This document shows, one piece after another, positions 29,581-40,650 of a stretch of DNA of 55,000 nt. Origin of the DNA: Mesostigma viride (Eukaryota > Streptophyta > Mesostigmatophyceae > Mesostigmatales > Mesostigmataceae); contig RPFO01000002.1 in assembly GCA_009746045.1 (NCBI GenBank), forward strand, positions 667,744-722,743. Direction: 5' to 3'. The position numbers and the translations under genes are program-made. Positions within the stretch are counted from its first letter, which is position 1, and every line of letters starts with the position of its first letter. Under the pieces are notes generated by a model, which saw only the letters and a program-made list of their open reading frames with translations, had not been told where the DNA came from and did no database searches.

Positions 29581-31087
29581 TATGCACAGCAGGAAAAGGG
29601 GCAGAGACCCCCCCTTCCCTTCATGCATGCCAGAGGCATGCATGCCACAGCAGCGATCGGACCCAGCCGATTCAGGCCAATTCTGTAGGTGCAATAAGAC
29701 CCGCATGGGCATAGCTTCACAAGGAGAGCGTGGGCTTGAGCAAGCTGAGCGTTCAGCGATGGACGTAGCATGACTGGCTATACGTACGTGTTGCTAAGCT
29801 GTAAAAGCGGGGTATGGCTGGTTGTCTACCGTGCATTAGCGTTGCACGTGGCAGCAGGTGGACAGGTACGTATGATGGCAAGGCCCATTCTTGGCAACAG
29901 TGGCTACAATATGGCGACAATGACTACCAATGGTTACAAGGGCTAATCTAGCCCGCGGGGGGCGTCCACATCTTGTAGTTGATCGATCATCACGGGTACC
30001 CGCCCCTCCAGTAGACCTTGGGCTTCTGGGGAACTTGCTTGTGGCGGAGGTATTCCGGCCACAGGTCACGCGTCGGTCGCTGCTGAGCGGGGGTCAGGTC
30101 ACGTCGGTTGTCCATGCAGCGTCCAGGTGACTGAAGTCGTGCAACCTCATGCGACAAGATCGAGGAACATCCGCTTATCATGATCATCCTCCAAGGAGCG
30201 CCGGGAAGGTGAGCAGGACTGGTGGGGGAGCCGCCTTGCCTGTCCCGCGAGTGGGGAAGGCGGTGGCCGGCCAGCACCCACGCAGATCTACATCATCACC
30301 TGCCAGGCCCATGAGGGTAATGATTAAGAAGCTTGTTCTTGAGCTTGTCAGCACCTCCATGATCACTTAATATTTAGAAAACGTGAGACTTGAAAGACTG
30401 GGCAATTATATACGGTGACAACGCCGTGATCGCCTTGCAAATATTTCCGTCTAGGTAGCCACACCTGAGCTATAATTAGGGACCTAGCTCTCGGGTAAAA
30501 TTCGCGTGAAAAAGAGTTGTAGCATCGTTCCCCGCGCACATTATTTCGGGGAAATGGGTATATTTTTTATTACCGGTAGCCAACTATGGACCAAAGAGGT
30601 GAGAGGGGAAATGAGCGCACATTATTTTGCTCAGCTCATGCTCATTATTTTGATCAGCTGTAGTCTCTAGTTTTTTGGCTGCTACTTTTTACGTTGTACG
30701 TGCAATGAAAAGCTGCCACGTGTCAGATCCAAGTACGCGCGCACTGTGGCCTTTTCCCGCCATGCCGTGGCAGTCAGCACTCACCAATCACCACGTCGCA
30801 CTACACTGAAGTCGCACCAATTAGCGCCAGACAGACGAGGGAAGCGAAGCCCGGCCAAGGACTTACACAACAATTTCGCGGACATGACTGAGCTACATCG
30901 ACGATTTTACTGGCGTGAGATACCTAGCACCGAGTCTTCATTCAGGAGATGTACACGCATGCCGGGGAGCATTTAGCATGTTATCCGGGTAGGGTTGCAA
31001 AGTTTACGCACGACAAGAGGGCATTTGTTTGCATACTGGTTAGCGTAGCCGGGGCATCATTTGGCCGTGTGTAGGCTGTTTCGGGGA
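29581..31087. other. intergenic, no gene seen
   Basis: No protein-like ORF. 30545-30615 is a dispersed repeat (GGGGAAATGGGTATATTTTT, then GGACCAAAGAGGTGAGAGGG) with an inverted copy at 49733-49800. The right part must hold the promoter of the membrane-protein gene at 31088. Confidence 0.5.
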
Positions 31088-31471
31088 ATGAAGAGCTACG
31101 CCGAGAAAATTGCCTCTCAGCTCAGTTTTCGTGGAAGCAAGAACATAGCTGCATGGGGCGTCGCCGGGGCTCTTGCTTACTATTTTTGGGTGAAGCCCAT
31201 AAAAGTCGAGCAAGAACAAGAACGGGTGAGTTTTTCTGTTGATAGTAATGTCGCAGACATCGTCCACTCTGGTAGAAGCGGGCAATCTGTCAGGCCGCAG
31301 TCGACCATTTTCAACGCCATAATTGCACGGACCAAAGGCGTGTAAAAGTTTGCCCGGTCGTGCTTGCATCTGGCTGAACTGGCTGCGCAGGCCCGTGACG
31401 AGCTGCGTCGATTGAAATCAATGGAGACCAAGCCTTCTGGTTCCAACGGCAATTCGAAGACCGACGCGTGA
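31088..31471 (+). CDS. 72-aa single-pass membrane protein
   Basis: Two exons, 31088-31225 and 31391-31471, phase 0, donor CGG|GTGAGT, acceptor GCTGCGCAG. Residues 1-19 are short and basic (MKSYAEKIASQLSFRGSKN), 20-35 are a hydrophobic span (IAAWGVAGALAYYFWV), then KPIKVEQEQE and a charged tail ARDELRRLKSMETKPSGSNG ending KTDA. This layout resembles small mitochondrial or chloroplast envelope proteins of plants and algae, but no family is identified. Its stop is only 94 bp before the ARMC7 start codon, on the same strand. Confidence 0.75.
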
Positions 31472-31565
31472 CACTGTCGTGGCTGCAACAGTGACCTGTG
31501 AGGCAGATACAGCGTTTAAAGCGCATTGTCGGCAATCGAGATTTCAGTTTCTACACACCAAACAG

Positions 31566-34500
31566 ATGTTCAGCACCGCAGAGCGCCTCAAGGAGCGCCA
31601 GGGCCGGCACGGCACCCCTCGCTTCGACTACTTGCAGGTAACTTCCCTGTAGCATTGTTGAGGCGGTCATGAATTGTGCATTTTACTTTCCCTAGCCGGA
31701 CTGTCGTTGCTTTTGCCTTAGCACCGAAGAACTGGAAGACCTTTTATGTGACATCTATATACCCTGCCTATAGACCATCTATGTAATATCCATAGACGTT
31801 GCCGACGGTACGTGCACATTTGAGTTCCTGATTTGATGCCGTGGACACTTTCACAGAAGCTTTCACAGATGCTTTCACAGATGCTTTCACAGATACTTCT
31901 TTCATTGGTTATTTTCCACAGCAGGTGCTCCAGCCAGGGGAGGTTATCTGTGGCTATCTACTCTGCTCACGTGACCGCAATCGGCCAGTTAATTATACTT
32001 TCTTAATATGCCATTTTATATACATTACATTATTTAAACTGCGTGCATCCTCACCGCAACCGCACTCTGTCTCACAGTCCTACGTCGTTTGACTTCCCTG
32101 GGGCTCCTATGCCGGCCGGCCTATCAGTGCAGCCGCCTAATGAGCACTACTGTTGCCTAGTGTCCCTACCCTCTAGTTCTGCCTCCTAATGAGCACTACT
32201 GTTGTCTAGTGTCGCTACCATTTGGTGCTGCCTAGTACTTCTGCCGATAGATGCAGCTGTTCATGCTGCAGCTCATTGATGTACAGCTACGTCTCTATTA
32301 TATTTTCATGCTGTACTCAGCCCATTGATAATGCCAACTGGCCTGCCCCGACACGGTCTATCCCTGCCCTTGGTAACCCTGGTGGGGCCCAGTAATGCTG
32401 TTAACTGCTCGTACTCGTTAGTGCTGAGGGTAACCTCAGAACCAAAGAGTGGTCTAACTCGGCAGCGTCCTCCGGCGCGCATGTACCTTGCAAGCGTATC
32501 GCTATCTCGCTTGCATCCCGCTAGCGCTCCCTGCTGATCTATTCGTGCCACCCCCCCGCTATTCCTGCTCATAGTTGGTCCACCGGATGACCCAATGATG
32601 TTGAGTATAATTTGTATTCCCACTCATAGTTGTCACCTCACTGTTCCCGCTATTCCTGCTCATAGTTGTCACCTCACTGTTCCCGCTATTCCCACTCATA
32701 GTTGTCACCTCACTGTTCCCACTATTCCTGCTCATAGTTGTTAACTCACTATTCCCACTAATCCTGCTCCAGTTCTTAACTCACTATTCCCGCTATTCCT
32801 GCTCCAGTTCTTAACTCACAATTTCCGCTATTCCTGCTCATAGTTCTTAACTCCCTATTCCCGCTATTCCTGCTTCTCCGGCGAATGACCTCATGTCTCT
32901 GTCTTCCCAGGAGTTGGTGACGGAGTTCCAAAGCACGTCCGACGATGGTGAGTGTTGAGCCGCTCATTTCGATTTTCATGGAATAGGTACTCAGGGTGTC
33001 GTGCACTGATGGTGACATGGGGGGGTTAGGGTTTAGGGTTTAGGGTTTAGGGTTTAGGGTTTAGGGTTTAGGGTTTAGGGTTTAGGGTTTAGGGTTTAGG
33101 GTTTAGGGTTTAGGGTTTAGGGTTCAGGGTTCAGGGTTTAGGGTTTAGGGTTCAGGGTTTAGGGTTTAGGGTGAACCGGACGGTTACGTCTGAAGGAAAC
33201 ATCCAAACTCTCAAGGAATGAGGAATAGGCGCTTCGCCCGACGATGGTGTAGGGGGTGGCTTTTCAGAGTTATATAGTCTTTGGAGGAGTTGTCTAGTCT
33301 CCTGAGGGAATTCAGCCGTTGGTTGAACCTGGTAAGGCAACCGGTTACCGGGTGGTTTGGTTGACTCTCTTTGGGCGAGCCGGGTGGTATATTCGTGCCC
33401 GCTGTTACCTTGAGTCAAGTTTCTCTCATTGTTTTACTATGTTCTCATTGTTTTACTATATTGTTTTACTATACTCTCATTTTGATATATGGACCAGCCA
33501 GTATAAGCATTTCTCATTGTTATCCCCTCATTGCCATCCCCTCCTTTTGGCATCCCCCCTGGCGCACACCCTGCCCAGCGAGCAAGCGGCAGATCGTCGC
33601 CAACCTGGCAAACTTTGCCTACGACCCGATCAACTACGAGGCGCTGCGCAAGGTGCGTAGTTGAGGCGCTGCGCAAGGTGCGTAGTGGAGGCGCTGCGCA
33701 AGGTGCGGGGGACTGCAGTTGCCGCTGCAACGGTCACGGTAGCGGTCACGGTAGCGGTTGCGGTAGCGGTCACGGGAGCAGTCGCGGTAGCGGTCAGGGT
33801 AGCGGTCACGGCAGCGGTCACGGTAGTGGTCACGGTAGCGGTTGCGGTAGCGGTCACTGTGGCAGTCACTTCACTCACTTGCAAACTTTGCGCGTGATGC
33901 GGTTCCACGGCGCGTGCTGGTCACTGTAGTTGTTACCGAAGCAGTCACGCAAGGTTTCACGGTTTGTTAGTTCTGGGTTGTGCACGTGTGGCAGCAGTCA
34001 CCGTATGTAGCACGGGTGGTATGTCATCCTCCCTTCATAATGCGACGGGATCAAGCATGTGGCATACGATAAAAAATGAAAAATACCACAAAAGCATATG
34101 TAGTAGTATAAGAACCAATTTGCCCGGTCAGGCATCATCACTTTGTCAGGTAGCTCGTGTCCGTTTTACAAACCCTTTCAAGCGCATCTACAGGTGCATC
34201 GACAGAAGGACGAGTCGAAAGCCGGGCCCTGCTATACCCGCACCGAGGTAAAGCTGACCACTGCCACCCCCACCCCCACTACCCTTTCCCCGACCAGCTT
34301 CACATGGTGGACCTGTTTGAGAACCTTTTGGTACCATACCGGATTCGAACACAGGACCTCTTGCACGATTTTGTGGCTAAAGGATTCTCCTGATCCAAAG
34401 ACATCCCAAGCTATAGCCCAACTGTGAAACAGCTCTTTACCGGAGAGTGGTGCAAAATTGTCTGAAACTCCCCGATGCATGCCAGCGGAAGGAATCTAAC

Positions 34501-37500
34501 TGCTAGCCCCATGGGGGCGAAGATGAGTCGGAGTACTGCTCATCGCGTCACGCGACGGCGGAAGGTGTGCAAAGGGGACTCCAGGTTAACCACGGCTGAA
34601 CTCTGCCCAAATAAACTGATCTTTCTCTAAGCTGAACTGTTGTCATGTACGTGGTATGCCCCCCCCCCCCTCCCCCTCCCCCCCCTCCCCCCCCCCCCTC
34701 CCCCTCACCCCCTCCCCTCACCCCCCTTCCCCTCCCCCCCTCCCCTCCCCCCCTCCCCCCCCCCCCCCCCCCCCCACCGCTCTTGAACAGCTTCATGTGG
34801 TGGACCTGTTTGTTGACATGCTGTCGGAGCCCTGCGCGAGCCTGGTCGAGTTTGGCATGGCCGGCATCTGCAACTGCTGTGCCGGTGGGCGATATAGTGT
34901 CATTAGTGTGTATTATTCACTATGCCAGGTACACTGGCATCTGCAACTGCTGCGCCGGGTGGGTGTACCGGGAGGCCGATCGTGATTCATAGTGTGTGTG
35001 TGTTATACACTACACGGTGCCATGTACTATTCACACCGGCGTCTGCAACTGCTGCGCCGGTGGGTGTGCCGGAGACCTGCCCTGGTTTAGATGTATAAAC
35101 CAGGTTTGTATATAAGCCATTTACATGTTTAGTTTATATATAAACCATTTATATGTAAAGTTATATATAAACCATTTATATAGTAGTATATGGTTTATAT
35201 CGTCTGAGCTATCTGCTCATTTTATAGTTATGTTGTTAGCTCAAGGGGGCCGATCTGCCGCCTGTAGTGTAGCTCTTCCGTACGTCACCTACGCCATATA
35301 AGGTGTTTGTGTTACATAGGACTAGAGTAGGAGAGGACCGGCGTGCCGGTACTAGTGCCTACTGTCAACCATGCCCACCCTTTTGAGGGGGGTGCGGCGC
35401 CTTGCTGGCATGTGCTCTGTCATGCATTTACACACGTACTTAAAGTGGTGTGGTGAGTCCTTTTTGCAGCTCCCACTCACCCACCCTCGCTGCTGTTGGG
35501 GGACAAGATTGGACCATGGGGGGCATGTGCTGGGCCCCAGCATGGTGAACTGGCCTGATATGACCATGACTTGTACCATGATTTTGAGGGTGTGGCTAGG
35601 TAAAGCTAAGTAATCCACTAAGTAAAGCTTGCACACACTGTATCAAACTTGTTTCTCTGGTAGGAAGGCACTCCAATGGACCTTTGCTTCATCACCTAGA
35701 AGTTTATTGATGCCATTGTTGCGTGCTGCATCAGTGCAGGTCGGGGACTAGTTGGCATGATAGCAACAACATTGCGGCTGTTTGAATAGTATATGATATA
35801 ACGCAACATTGTTGCTGTATATAATAATGTTGCTGTTTGTATAACATCAAATACTAATACAGTCGTGACGCCTCCCCGTATTCAGCCAGGTCTTGGGTGC
35901 ATGCCTTAATAACTAATTTTTTTTCCCTTGTCCGTTGCTGCTCATATTTCTTGTTATCATGATGTCAGACTCTTTTCGCATGTTTTTACTATCTTATTGC
36001 CAGCATAATTATATTGTGTACTGCTTTCGCCGTTTTCAGTACTAGTGCTTTATCTTGAGATGGTGCTGCTTTTGCCTCCCCTGGTTTCACGACTCTCATT
36101 CGCCTGCCATGTTTCTGAGTTCCCATATTGCGTTTTTCCCAACACCCACAGACCCCAAGAACGCTGACATCATCGTCGCCAACGACGGTGTGGACTGGGT
36201 CATCCGCTGTCTGTCGGAGAGCTCCAATACGTTGACGGTGGGTGGCTTAATGTCCACTAGCATTCGCTCCAACCCGGTGGCGGTGGGTGGCTTTATGATC
36301 AGCTCCAACCCGGTGACGGTGGGTAGGATGGATGCATGCAATAATATATCTTTTTTCCAAATGTATTTTGGGTGGGCCGGTAATGTTGGGTGGGCCATGC
36401 CGGCGCTGGCATTAGCTGCAACCTGGGGACTTCGGGATGCTCCTCTTTCAGGGTGGGGAGGCGTGTCACCCTCACGGACAGGGCGACCTCAGTTGTTCCT
36501 CTAGTTGTGGGCAGCACACGCGTGCTGGCGGTGTTTGGCCTCCAATAACAGGGTAACGCTGGGTGGCATGGGGGAAGGGTGGGAAGGGGGAAAATGGGGG
36601 GCGGAGAGGGGGCAGGAGGGGGGGAGAGGGGGACGTGATGGTCTCTTGACAGGCAGAGCAACACTGGGGTTGCATTGCAGCGGTTGCTTGGGATACATGT
36701 AATGGCCAGTGATGCTTGTACGTTGCGGAGTGGGAAGGCCAGCGCCCCGCAACTGCCTTTCAAGCCTTGGTACAAATGTGCTTGAAACCCTTGTTCTCTG
36801 CCTTTTTTTTGGTCTTGTCTGTTTCTCTCTAGTCAGGCCCTTGCAAGTGTACAGGGGCGGAGGCAGCCTGACTAGACCGTATCTCTTTTCATATCTTTTT
36901 TCACAGTAGTATCTCCTTTTGTATCTCATTCAATATCCCACTTTGCGTCTCTCGGCCACAGACGCAGTCGGCGCTGGCATCTCTGTTCTTCCTCTGCAGC
37001 CACCGGGCAGCCCGTGCGAGTAAGTGGCAGCGCGAGAATGTCGGGTGCTAGTTTTGTTAGGCTTGTTCAGCCGGTCAGAAACTTAAGATGCTATGTGCAC
37101 GGGGGGGGGGGGGGGGGGGGGTCATCTCCCGTCCCGCTTCGGGCCTATCTTTGACGCAGTCACGTGCTTTTGATCCTTGTATGTGGCTGCTGAATGCAGA
37201 CTAACCTGCTGATTGCAGACTAACCTGCAGGTGCGAGAGGACAATGCTGCTCCCAAGGGAAAATGTGGCACCCAGTGCTGAATGCACGGCATGCCATCGC
37301 CTGTGCATGGCCTAGACTGGTTTCCTTATGCACAATTGTTCCAAACATGCTATTGTCATAGTTGTGGTCAGCGATGCTATCTTGGGCACTGTATTTTATT
37401 GAAACATACTTGTCATGCTCCTTATTTCAGCAACCCTGTCCCTTGCCGCACTGCAAACTCTATGGCACTCGCCAAATGCCGCCAATAACTTTTTTGGGTG

Positions 37501-37760
37501 CTGTCATTACCTTTTCGATGCTGGCATGACCCATTCGCATGCTCTGATTTGGACGATGGCATCGTCTGTCTGGTTGGGCAGAGATTTTGGAACCGGCGGT
37601 GCTGGACATTCTTCGAGTGTTTGCAGCATCTCCCCAGCGAGAGGTTGCGAACTTGGCACAGTGTGTGCTGGACAAGCTGGCGGTCCCATCAGGGGTGGCC
37701 CATGCGCACGGTCACGATGTGCAGGGGGGTGCACCCACGCATGAAGCTGCCCTCGGGTAG
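31566..37760 (+). CDS. ARMC7: ARMC7-like armadillo-repeat protein
   Basis: Seven exons: 31566-31637, 32911-32947, 33579-33652, 34791-34884, 36152-36237, 36962-37019, 37582-37760. Total 600 nt gives 199 aa, essentially the length of animal ARMC7 (about 198 aa). Conserved text: TPRFDYLQ|ELVTEFQ, QIVANLANFAYDPINYEALR, LHVVDLFVDMLSEPCASLVE, FGMAGICNCCAD, IIVANDGVDWVIRCLSESSN, QSALASLFFLCSH and REVANLAQCVLDKLAVPSG. These form armadillo-type helices. In animals ARMC7 is reported as a nuclear, spliceosome-associated protein; that role here is inference. All junctions close in frame with GT-AG sites. The introns are long and repeat-filled (minisatellites, a telomeric array, a SINE), and exons 3, 4 and 5 each show three tandem copies of their donor end. 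Confidence 0.93.
31855..31900. repeat. 12-bp minisatellite in ARMC7 intron 1
   Basis: About four units of GCTTTCACAGAT (31858-31896). A longer 33-35 bp minisatellite lies further along the same intron. Confidence 0.8.
32560..32880. repeat. 33-35 bp minisatellite in ARMC7 intron 1
   Basis: About eight degenerate copies of a unit with CTCATAGTTGTCACCTCACT and GTTCCCGCTATTCCTG, ending just before the second exon. Confidence 0.85.
33024..33171 (+). repeat. interstitial telomeric array (TTTAGGG)n
   Basis: About 21 head-to-tail heptamers GTTTAGG, perfect at first, with three GTTCAGG variants after 33120. It lies 76 bp inside intron 2 of the ARMC7-like gene. The first unit is shortened (GGTTAGGG). 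TTTAGGG is the telomere repeat of most plants and many green algae. Confidence 0.97.
33638..33712 (+). repeat. donor triplet at ARMC7 exon 3
   Basis: Three 25-bp direct repeats starting 33638, 33663 and 33688, each GAGGCGCTGCGCAAG then GTGCG. The first is the real exon end and donor; the other two are in the intron. The third ends GTGCGGGG instead of GTGCGTAG. Confidence 0.95.
33722..33875. repeat. 6/12-bp minisatellite in ARMC7 intron 3
   Basis: Degenerate array of GGTCACGGTAGC units, roughly a dozen, starting right after the donor triplet. Confidence 0.85.
34285..34331 (+). pseudogene. ghost copy of the start of ARMC7 exon 4
   Basis: GACCAG|CTTCACATGGTGGACCTGTT then TGAGAACC matches the real exon start ACAG|CTTCATGTGGTGGACCTGTT then TGTTGACA at 34791. 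The copy keeps an acceptor-like CAG but after about 45 bp runs into a tRNA-derived SINE-like sequence, so it cannot replace exon 4. Confidence 0.75.
34320..34470 (-). mobile_element. tRNA-derived SINE-like segment in ARMC7 intron 3
   Basis: On the minus strand it reads TAGCCACAAAATCGTGCAAG, AGGTCCTGTGTTCGAATCCG, a tRNA T-arm/B-box pattern related to the insertion at 28631. The plus translation shows the typical artefact peptide (RIRTQDLLHDF) that such antisense B-boxes produce. Confidence 0.55.
34655..34778. repeat. C-rich simple repeat before ARMC7 exon 4
   Basis: CCCCCTCCC and C-run array of about 120 bp ending 13 bp before the exon 4 acceptor. It acts as an exaggerated polypyrimidine tract; the opposite strand is G-rich and could form quadruplexes. 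Confidence 0.9.
34863..35065 (+). repeat. donor triplet at ARMC7 exon 4
   Basis: GGCATCTGCAACTGCTGTGC then CGGTGGGC at 34863 (real exon end) is repeated at 34936 and, with GGCGTCTGC, at 35038. Copies 2 and 3 have TGCGCC for TGTGCC and are preceded by related ATTCACTATGCC/ATTCACACC stretches. Confidence 0.95.
36220..36325 (+). repeat. donor triplet at ARMC7 exon 5
   Basis: The real exon end GCTCCAATACGTTGACG|GTGGGT (36220) recurs as GCTCCAACCCGGTGGCG|GTGG (about 36266) and GCTCCAACCCGGTGACG|GTGG (about 36302). All three keep a GT donor. Confidence 0.9.
37098..37122. repeat. G homopolymer run
   Basis: About 22 consecutive G in ARMC7 intron 6, a likely unstable and error-prone tract. Confidence 0.9.
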
Positions 37761-37977
37761 ATTTATCAACGAGGCACGCCGAGTAGACAAATTGTCAGGA
37801 CTACCAGCCCGGGCGCTTCTCATCTACATTGCACAAAAAAAATGGCACATTTAATTGTTACACCGCACCCACAGTTGGGCCTGCGCATACCATGATGCAG
37901 AGAGAGTTCCTCTGTGGGGTCTGCCGGCACTTGTGGCCGTGAGAGAAGCTTGTGTAAGCTAGTTGAGGGCGCCCTAT

Positions 37978-39000
37978 TAATTAATTAATTAATTAGACTC
38001 GTGCTCCCGTTGGGGAGTCACGGAGCATTAACCCCAATGGATGGATGGATGGGTGCACACATTCCTACCGGTCTAATCTATCTACATTGGCTACATACTA
38101 CATCTATCTAACAACATTCTAACTACAACATCTATCTAGGCAGCCGCACGCTGCCCTAGGGGAACTATCTAGCGTGCCTCCCGCGGGATTGCACACGCGG
38201 GCGCTTCCCCACTGGGGGGGGCTCGTTGTCCTCTATGACCTGGGCCCACTTGGCCTTGTCCATCATCTTCTTCCAAATCACGGAGAGGCCTAGGCCCCCC
38301 ATGTCCTCTACTAGCTGTTCTTTGAAGGTGCGGGCCTTGCGGCGTCTAACATCACTGGGCCCAGCCCACGTCAGGAGGTGCCGGCCAGGCTGGGCTGGTC
38401 GCAGTCCTGCGGGGGGGCCACGTGAGGTGTCTACCTGGTTGGTGCGAGCTAGGTGCCCTACTAGCTGCAGGCGGCGTTGCTTGATTGTGCTGGTGATATA
38501 GGGCATGCCCTGGTACAGGTCCTCATTGCGGACATGGGCAGCATATCCTACTCTGAAAATGGAACGCAGCATGCTGGTGACCGCGCCGTCCAGCTTGCGG
38601 GCCAGGTCGGCGGTGAGGGTCCACGTCTCGGCGCCATACGTGAGAACAGGAAGGACGAGGACCTTGAACAGGTCCTGTTTCTCGATCTTGCCCAGGGGCT
38701 TGCGCCACAGGGCCCGGTACTGGCGTAAAGCGTGCCAGGCGAGGGAGATGCGGTGGTCCACATCCGCCTCGCAGCTAGGGAGCAGGCTGCCCAGCAGCTT
38801 AACGCGGTCCCGATACAGGACTCGAGAGCCGTCTAGGAGATAGAGGGGCGGCGCTGAGGTGGTGAGCCCAACCGCCAGGGCCTCTGTCTTCTTGCTGACC
38901 TCAAGCCCCACTGCACGGGCCTCGAGAGCCAGGCAGTCAAGCCATGTCTGCACGTGCTCAGTGTCCTCAAAGAGGGTGGTGTCGTCTGCGCCCTATAGCC
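37978..39000 (-). mobile_element. LINE family I, 5'-truncated, intact C-terminal frame
   Basis: Tail TTAATTAATTAATTAG at left, then GTGCTCCCGTTGGGGAGTCA. A single minus frame (38953-38165, 262 codons) starts inside the RT thumb region (HVQTWLDCLALEARAVGLEV) and continues LLDGSRVLYRDRVKLLGSLL, LTYGAETWTLTADLARKLDG, LVGHLARTNQVDTSRG and a basic end GKRPRVQSRGRHAR. It is very close to the copy at 51145, so this family moved recently. Confidence 0.88.
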
Positions 39001-39835
39001 TTGTCATCGTGTATAGGGGGCACAAAGGTTCGATCCTTCTGGCACCCACGTGACACAGTCTATGCACGATTATCATTTCAGGTTACATTTTATCGATTCT
39101 GGCAACTACGCGAGATGATCTGTCGTGCCGTCGTCGAAGTATATACACAACGTGCTCATTGTTCATCGATGCTCAGGCTTATTGAATGTTACAAGTCGGG
39201 GTAAAATTGGCTCTTTTTTAGCAAATTTAGCAAATTAGCAAATTAGCGGAAGGCGGGGGCCGAGATTAATTAAGAGGTACCTTGAAATTAAATAAGACGC
39301 ATACCTCTATCGAGATATATGTTTGGAGGCGAGTTTCTATTGGCGTTAATTTGTAGTATTGTACGACAACTGTCAAGGGTGACGGAAAGTAATGAAATCG
39401 CGGAAGTGGCGCGGAGACGTTTCTACTTTCTAGATCGATTGCGCATTCGACGGCAGAGGTGCGGTCGACTGGCAGTACTGTACGACGGTGTTGGACGGAA
39501 TTTCCGGTCAGCGATGCGGTCTAAAGCTTTGCATCTCACGTTGTCGGATCTTAGCCCATGCGTCGCGCTGTGCTGTGGCGAACTTATTCTCCGCCGTCAG
39601 ATTGCACCGTCGATGAGCGTCGATGCTCGTCGATGAACCCAACGCAAGCCATGTGACGAAAAGAAGTAAAAATTGGTGCGGCGGCGCTCGGGCGCGAGTT
39701 TGGTAAGTTACGGAACTTGCAGCCCGGCTACTCCGCGTACAGCAGTCCGCAGGTAGTCCGCCGGCGTTAATTTGTTAATTTTGTTAATTTGTAAACTGGG
39801 GACAACCTAGTCGGGGTAAAATTGAAGTCGATAAA
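39001..39835. other. intergenic with a solitary foldback arm
   Basis: 39255-39375 matches the left arm of the foldback at 12831 (GAGATTAATTAAGAGGTACC and GGCGTTAATTTGTAGTATTG). The block is flanked by a direct repeat GTCGGGGTAAAATTG at about 39197 and 39811. No gene. Confidence 0.55.
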
Positions 39836-40650
39836 ATTGAAGTCGATTGCATACTCACAAAATGTGTTGGCGTTACATTTAAGTGATAATGTCATGGAGA
39901 AGGTTCTGGAAATAAACTCACCTAGCTGTCTCACATCATAAACTGTAGAAACACAAAAACCTACTGAATACACGCCTGTTCTGTTCTTGTACAGCCTTAG
40001 CCAATGTGGAATGTGCAGGTAAAGCAGGTACCTACGCCATGCCCATTGAATAGCATGTTTGCATGGTCTTGATACTTAGGTCTGGACAAACTCCCTGTAT
40101 GTAATAGCATTGCTGGACAAGCTTAAAAACAGCCACAATTGTGCAAGAAAAACAACGTACACCCACAATCATTGCCCTGCCGCAAAAATAAATGCACTCA
40201 GGCGTGCCAAATCAGAATAAATGCACTCAGGACTATGCACAGGCAACTTGCGGGAAAAAAAAACTACAACATGACGCCAATGACCCAAGCGTGAAACCGA
40301 AAAACACAAGGTCCACACATAGTTACCGCGTCATAGTGGTCACACAGTGCCCTCATAAAAAAATGACTAAAACAAGATTTCTAAATGTCAATTTAAAACG
40401 GCCCACCAGTGCCGGGCCCATCCCAAAAAAAAGCCACCAGTACCCAGGAAAAGTACATTCTTCTCCGGGATAGGGCCCCAGCTGGCGGTATGGCAAATCA
40501 GCCAAGGTGCGTTCCACATCAATTTTAATGGCAGCAAGGTTGCATGTTGCTGGCTGGACCGTCTTGGTCGCTGATGGCGGCAAGGCTGCTGCTGCTGCTG
40601 CTGGGGGTTTATTATTTGTCCCCGGGGGTCACAAGCACGAAACGTCGGCC
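39836..40650. other. 3' flank of the EF-hand gene, no gene seen
   Basis: A short duplication AATAAATGCACTCAGG occurs near 40188 and 40216. On the minus strand an AATAATAAAC motif lies about 40 bases after the EF-hand gene's stop and is the best polyadenylation candidate. Confidence 0.45.

Noticed and set aside
33152-33418. 88-codon minus-strand ORF next to the telomeric array
   Set aside because: It looks protein-like in part but has no start context, splice support or recognised family, and it lies inside an ARMC7 intron. I keep it only as an unknown block.
35352-35636. Overlapping ORFs of 80 and 94 codons
   Set aside because: They lie in ARMC7 intron 4 and are unsupported by motifs; chance frames in GC-balanced sequence.
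38995-39060. tRNA gene suggested by GGTTCGATCC
   Set aside because: No matching acceptor stem, D-arm or anticodon arm can be folded around it, and the T-loop is one base short.
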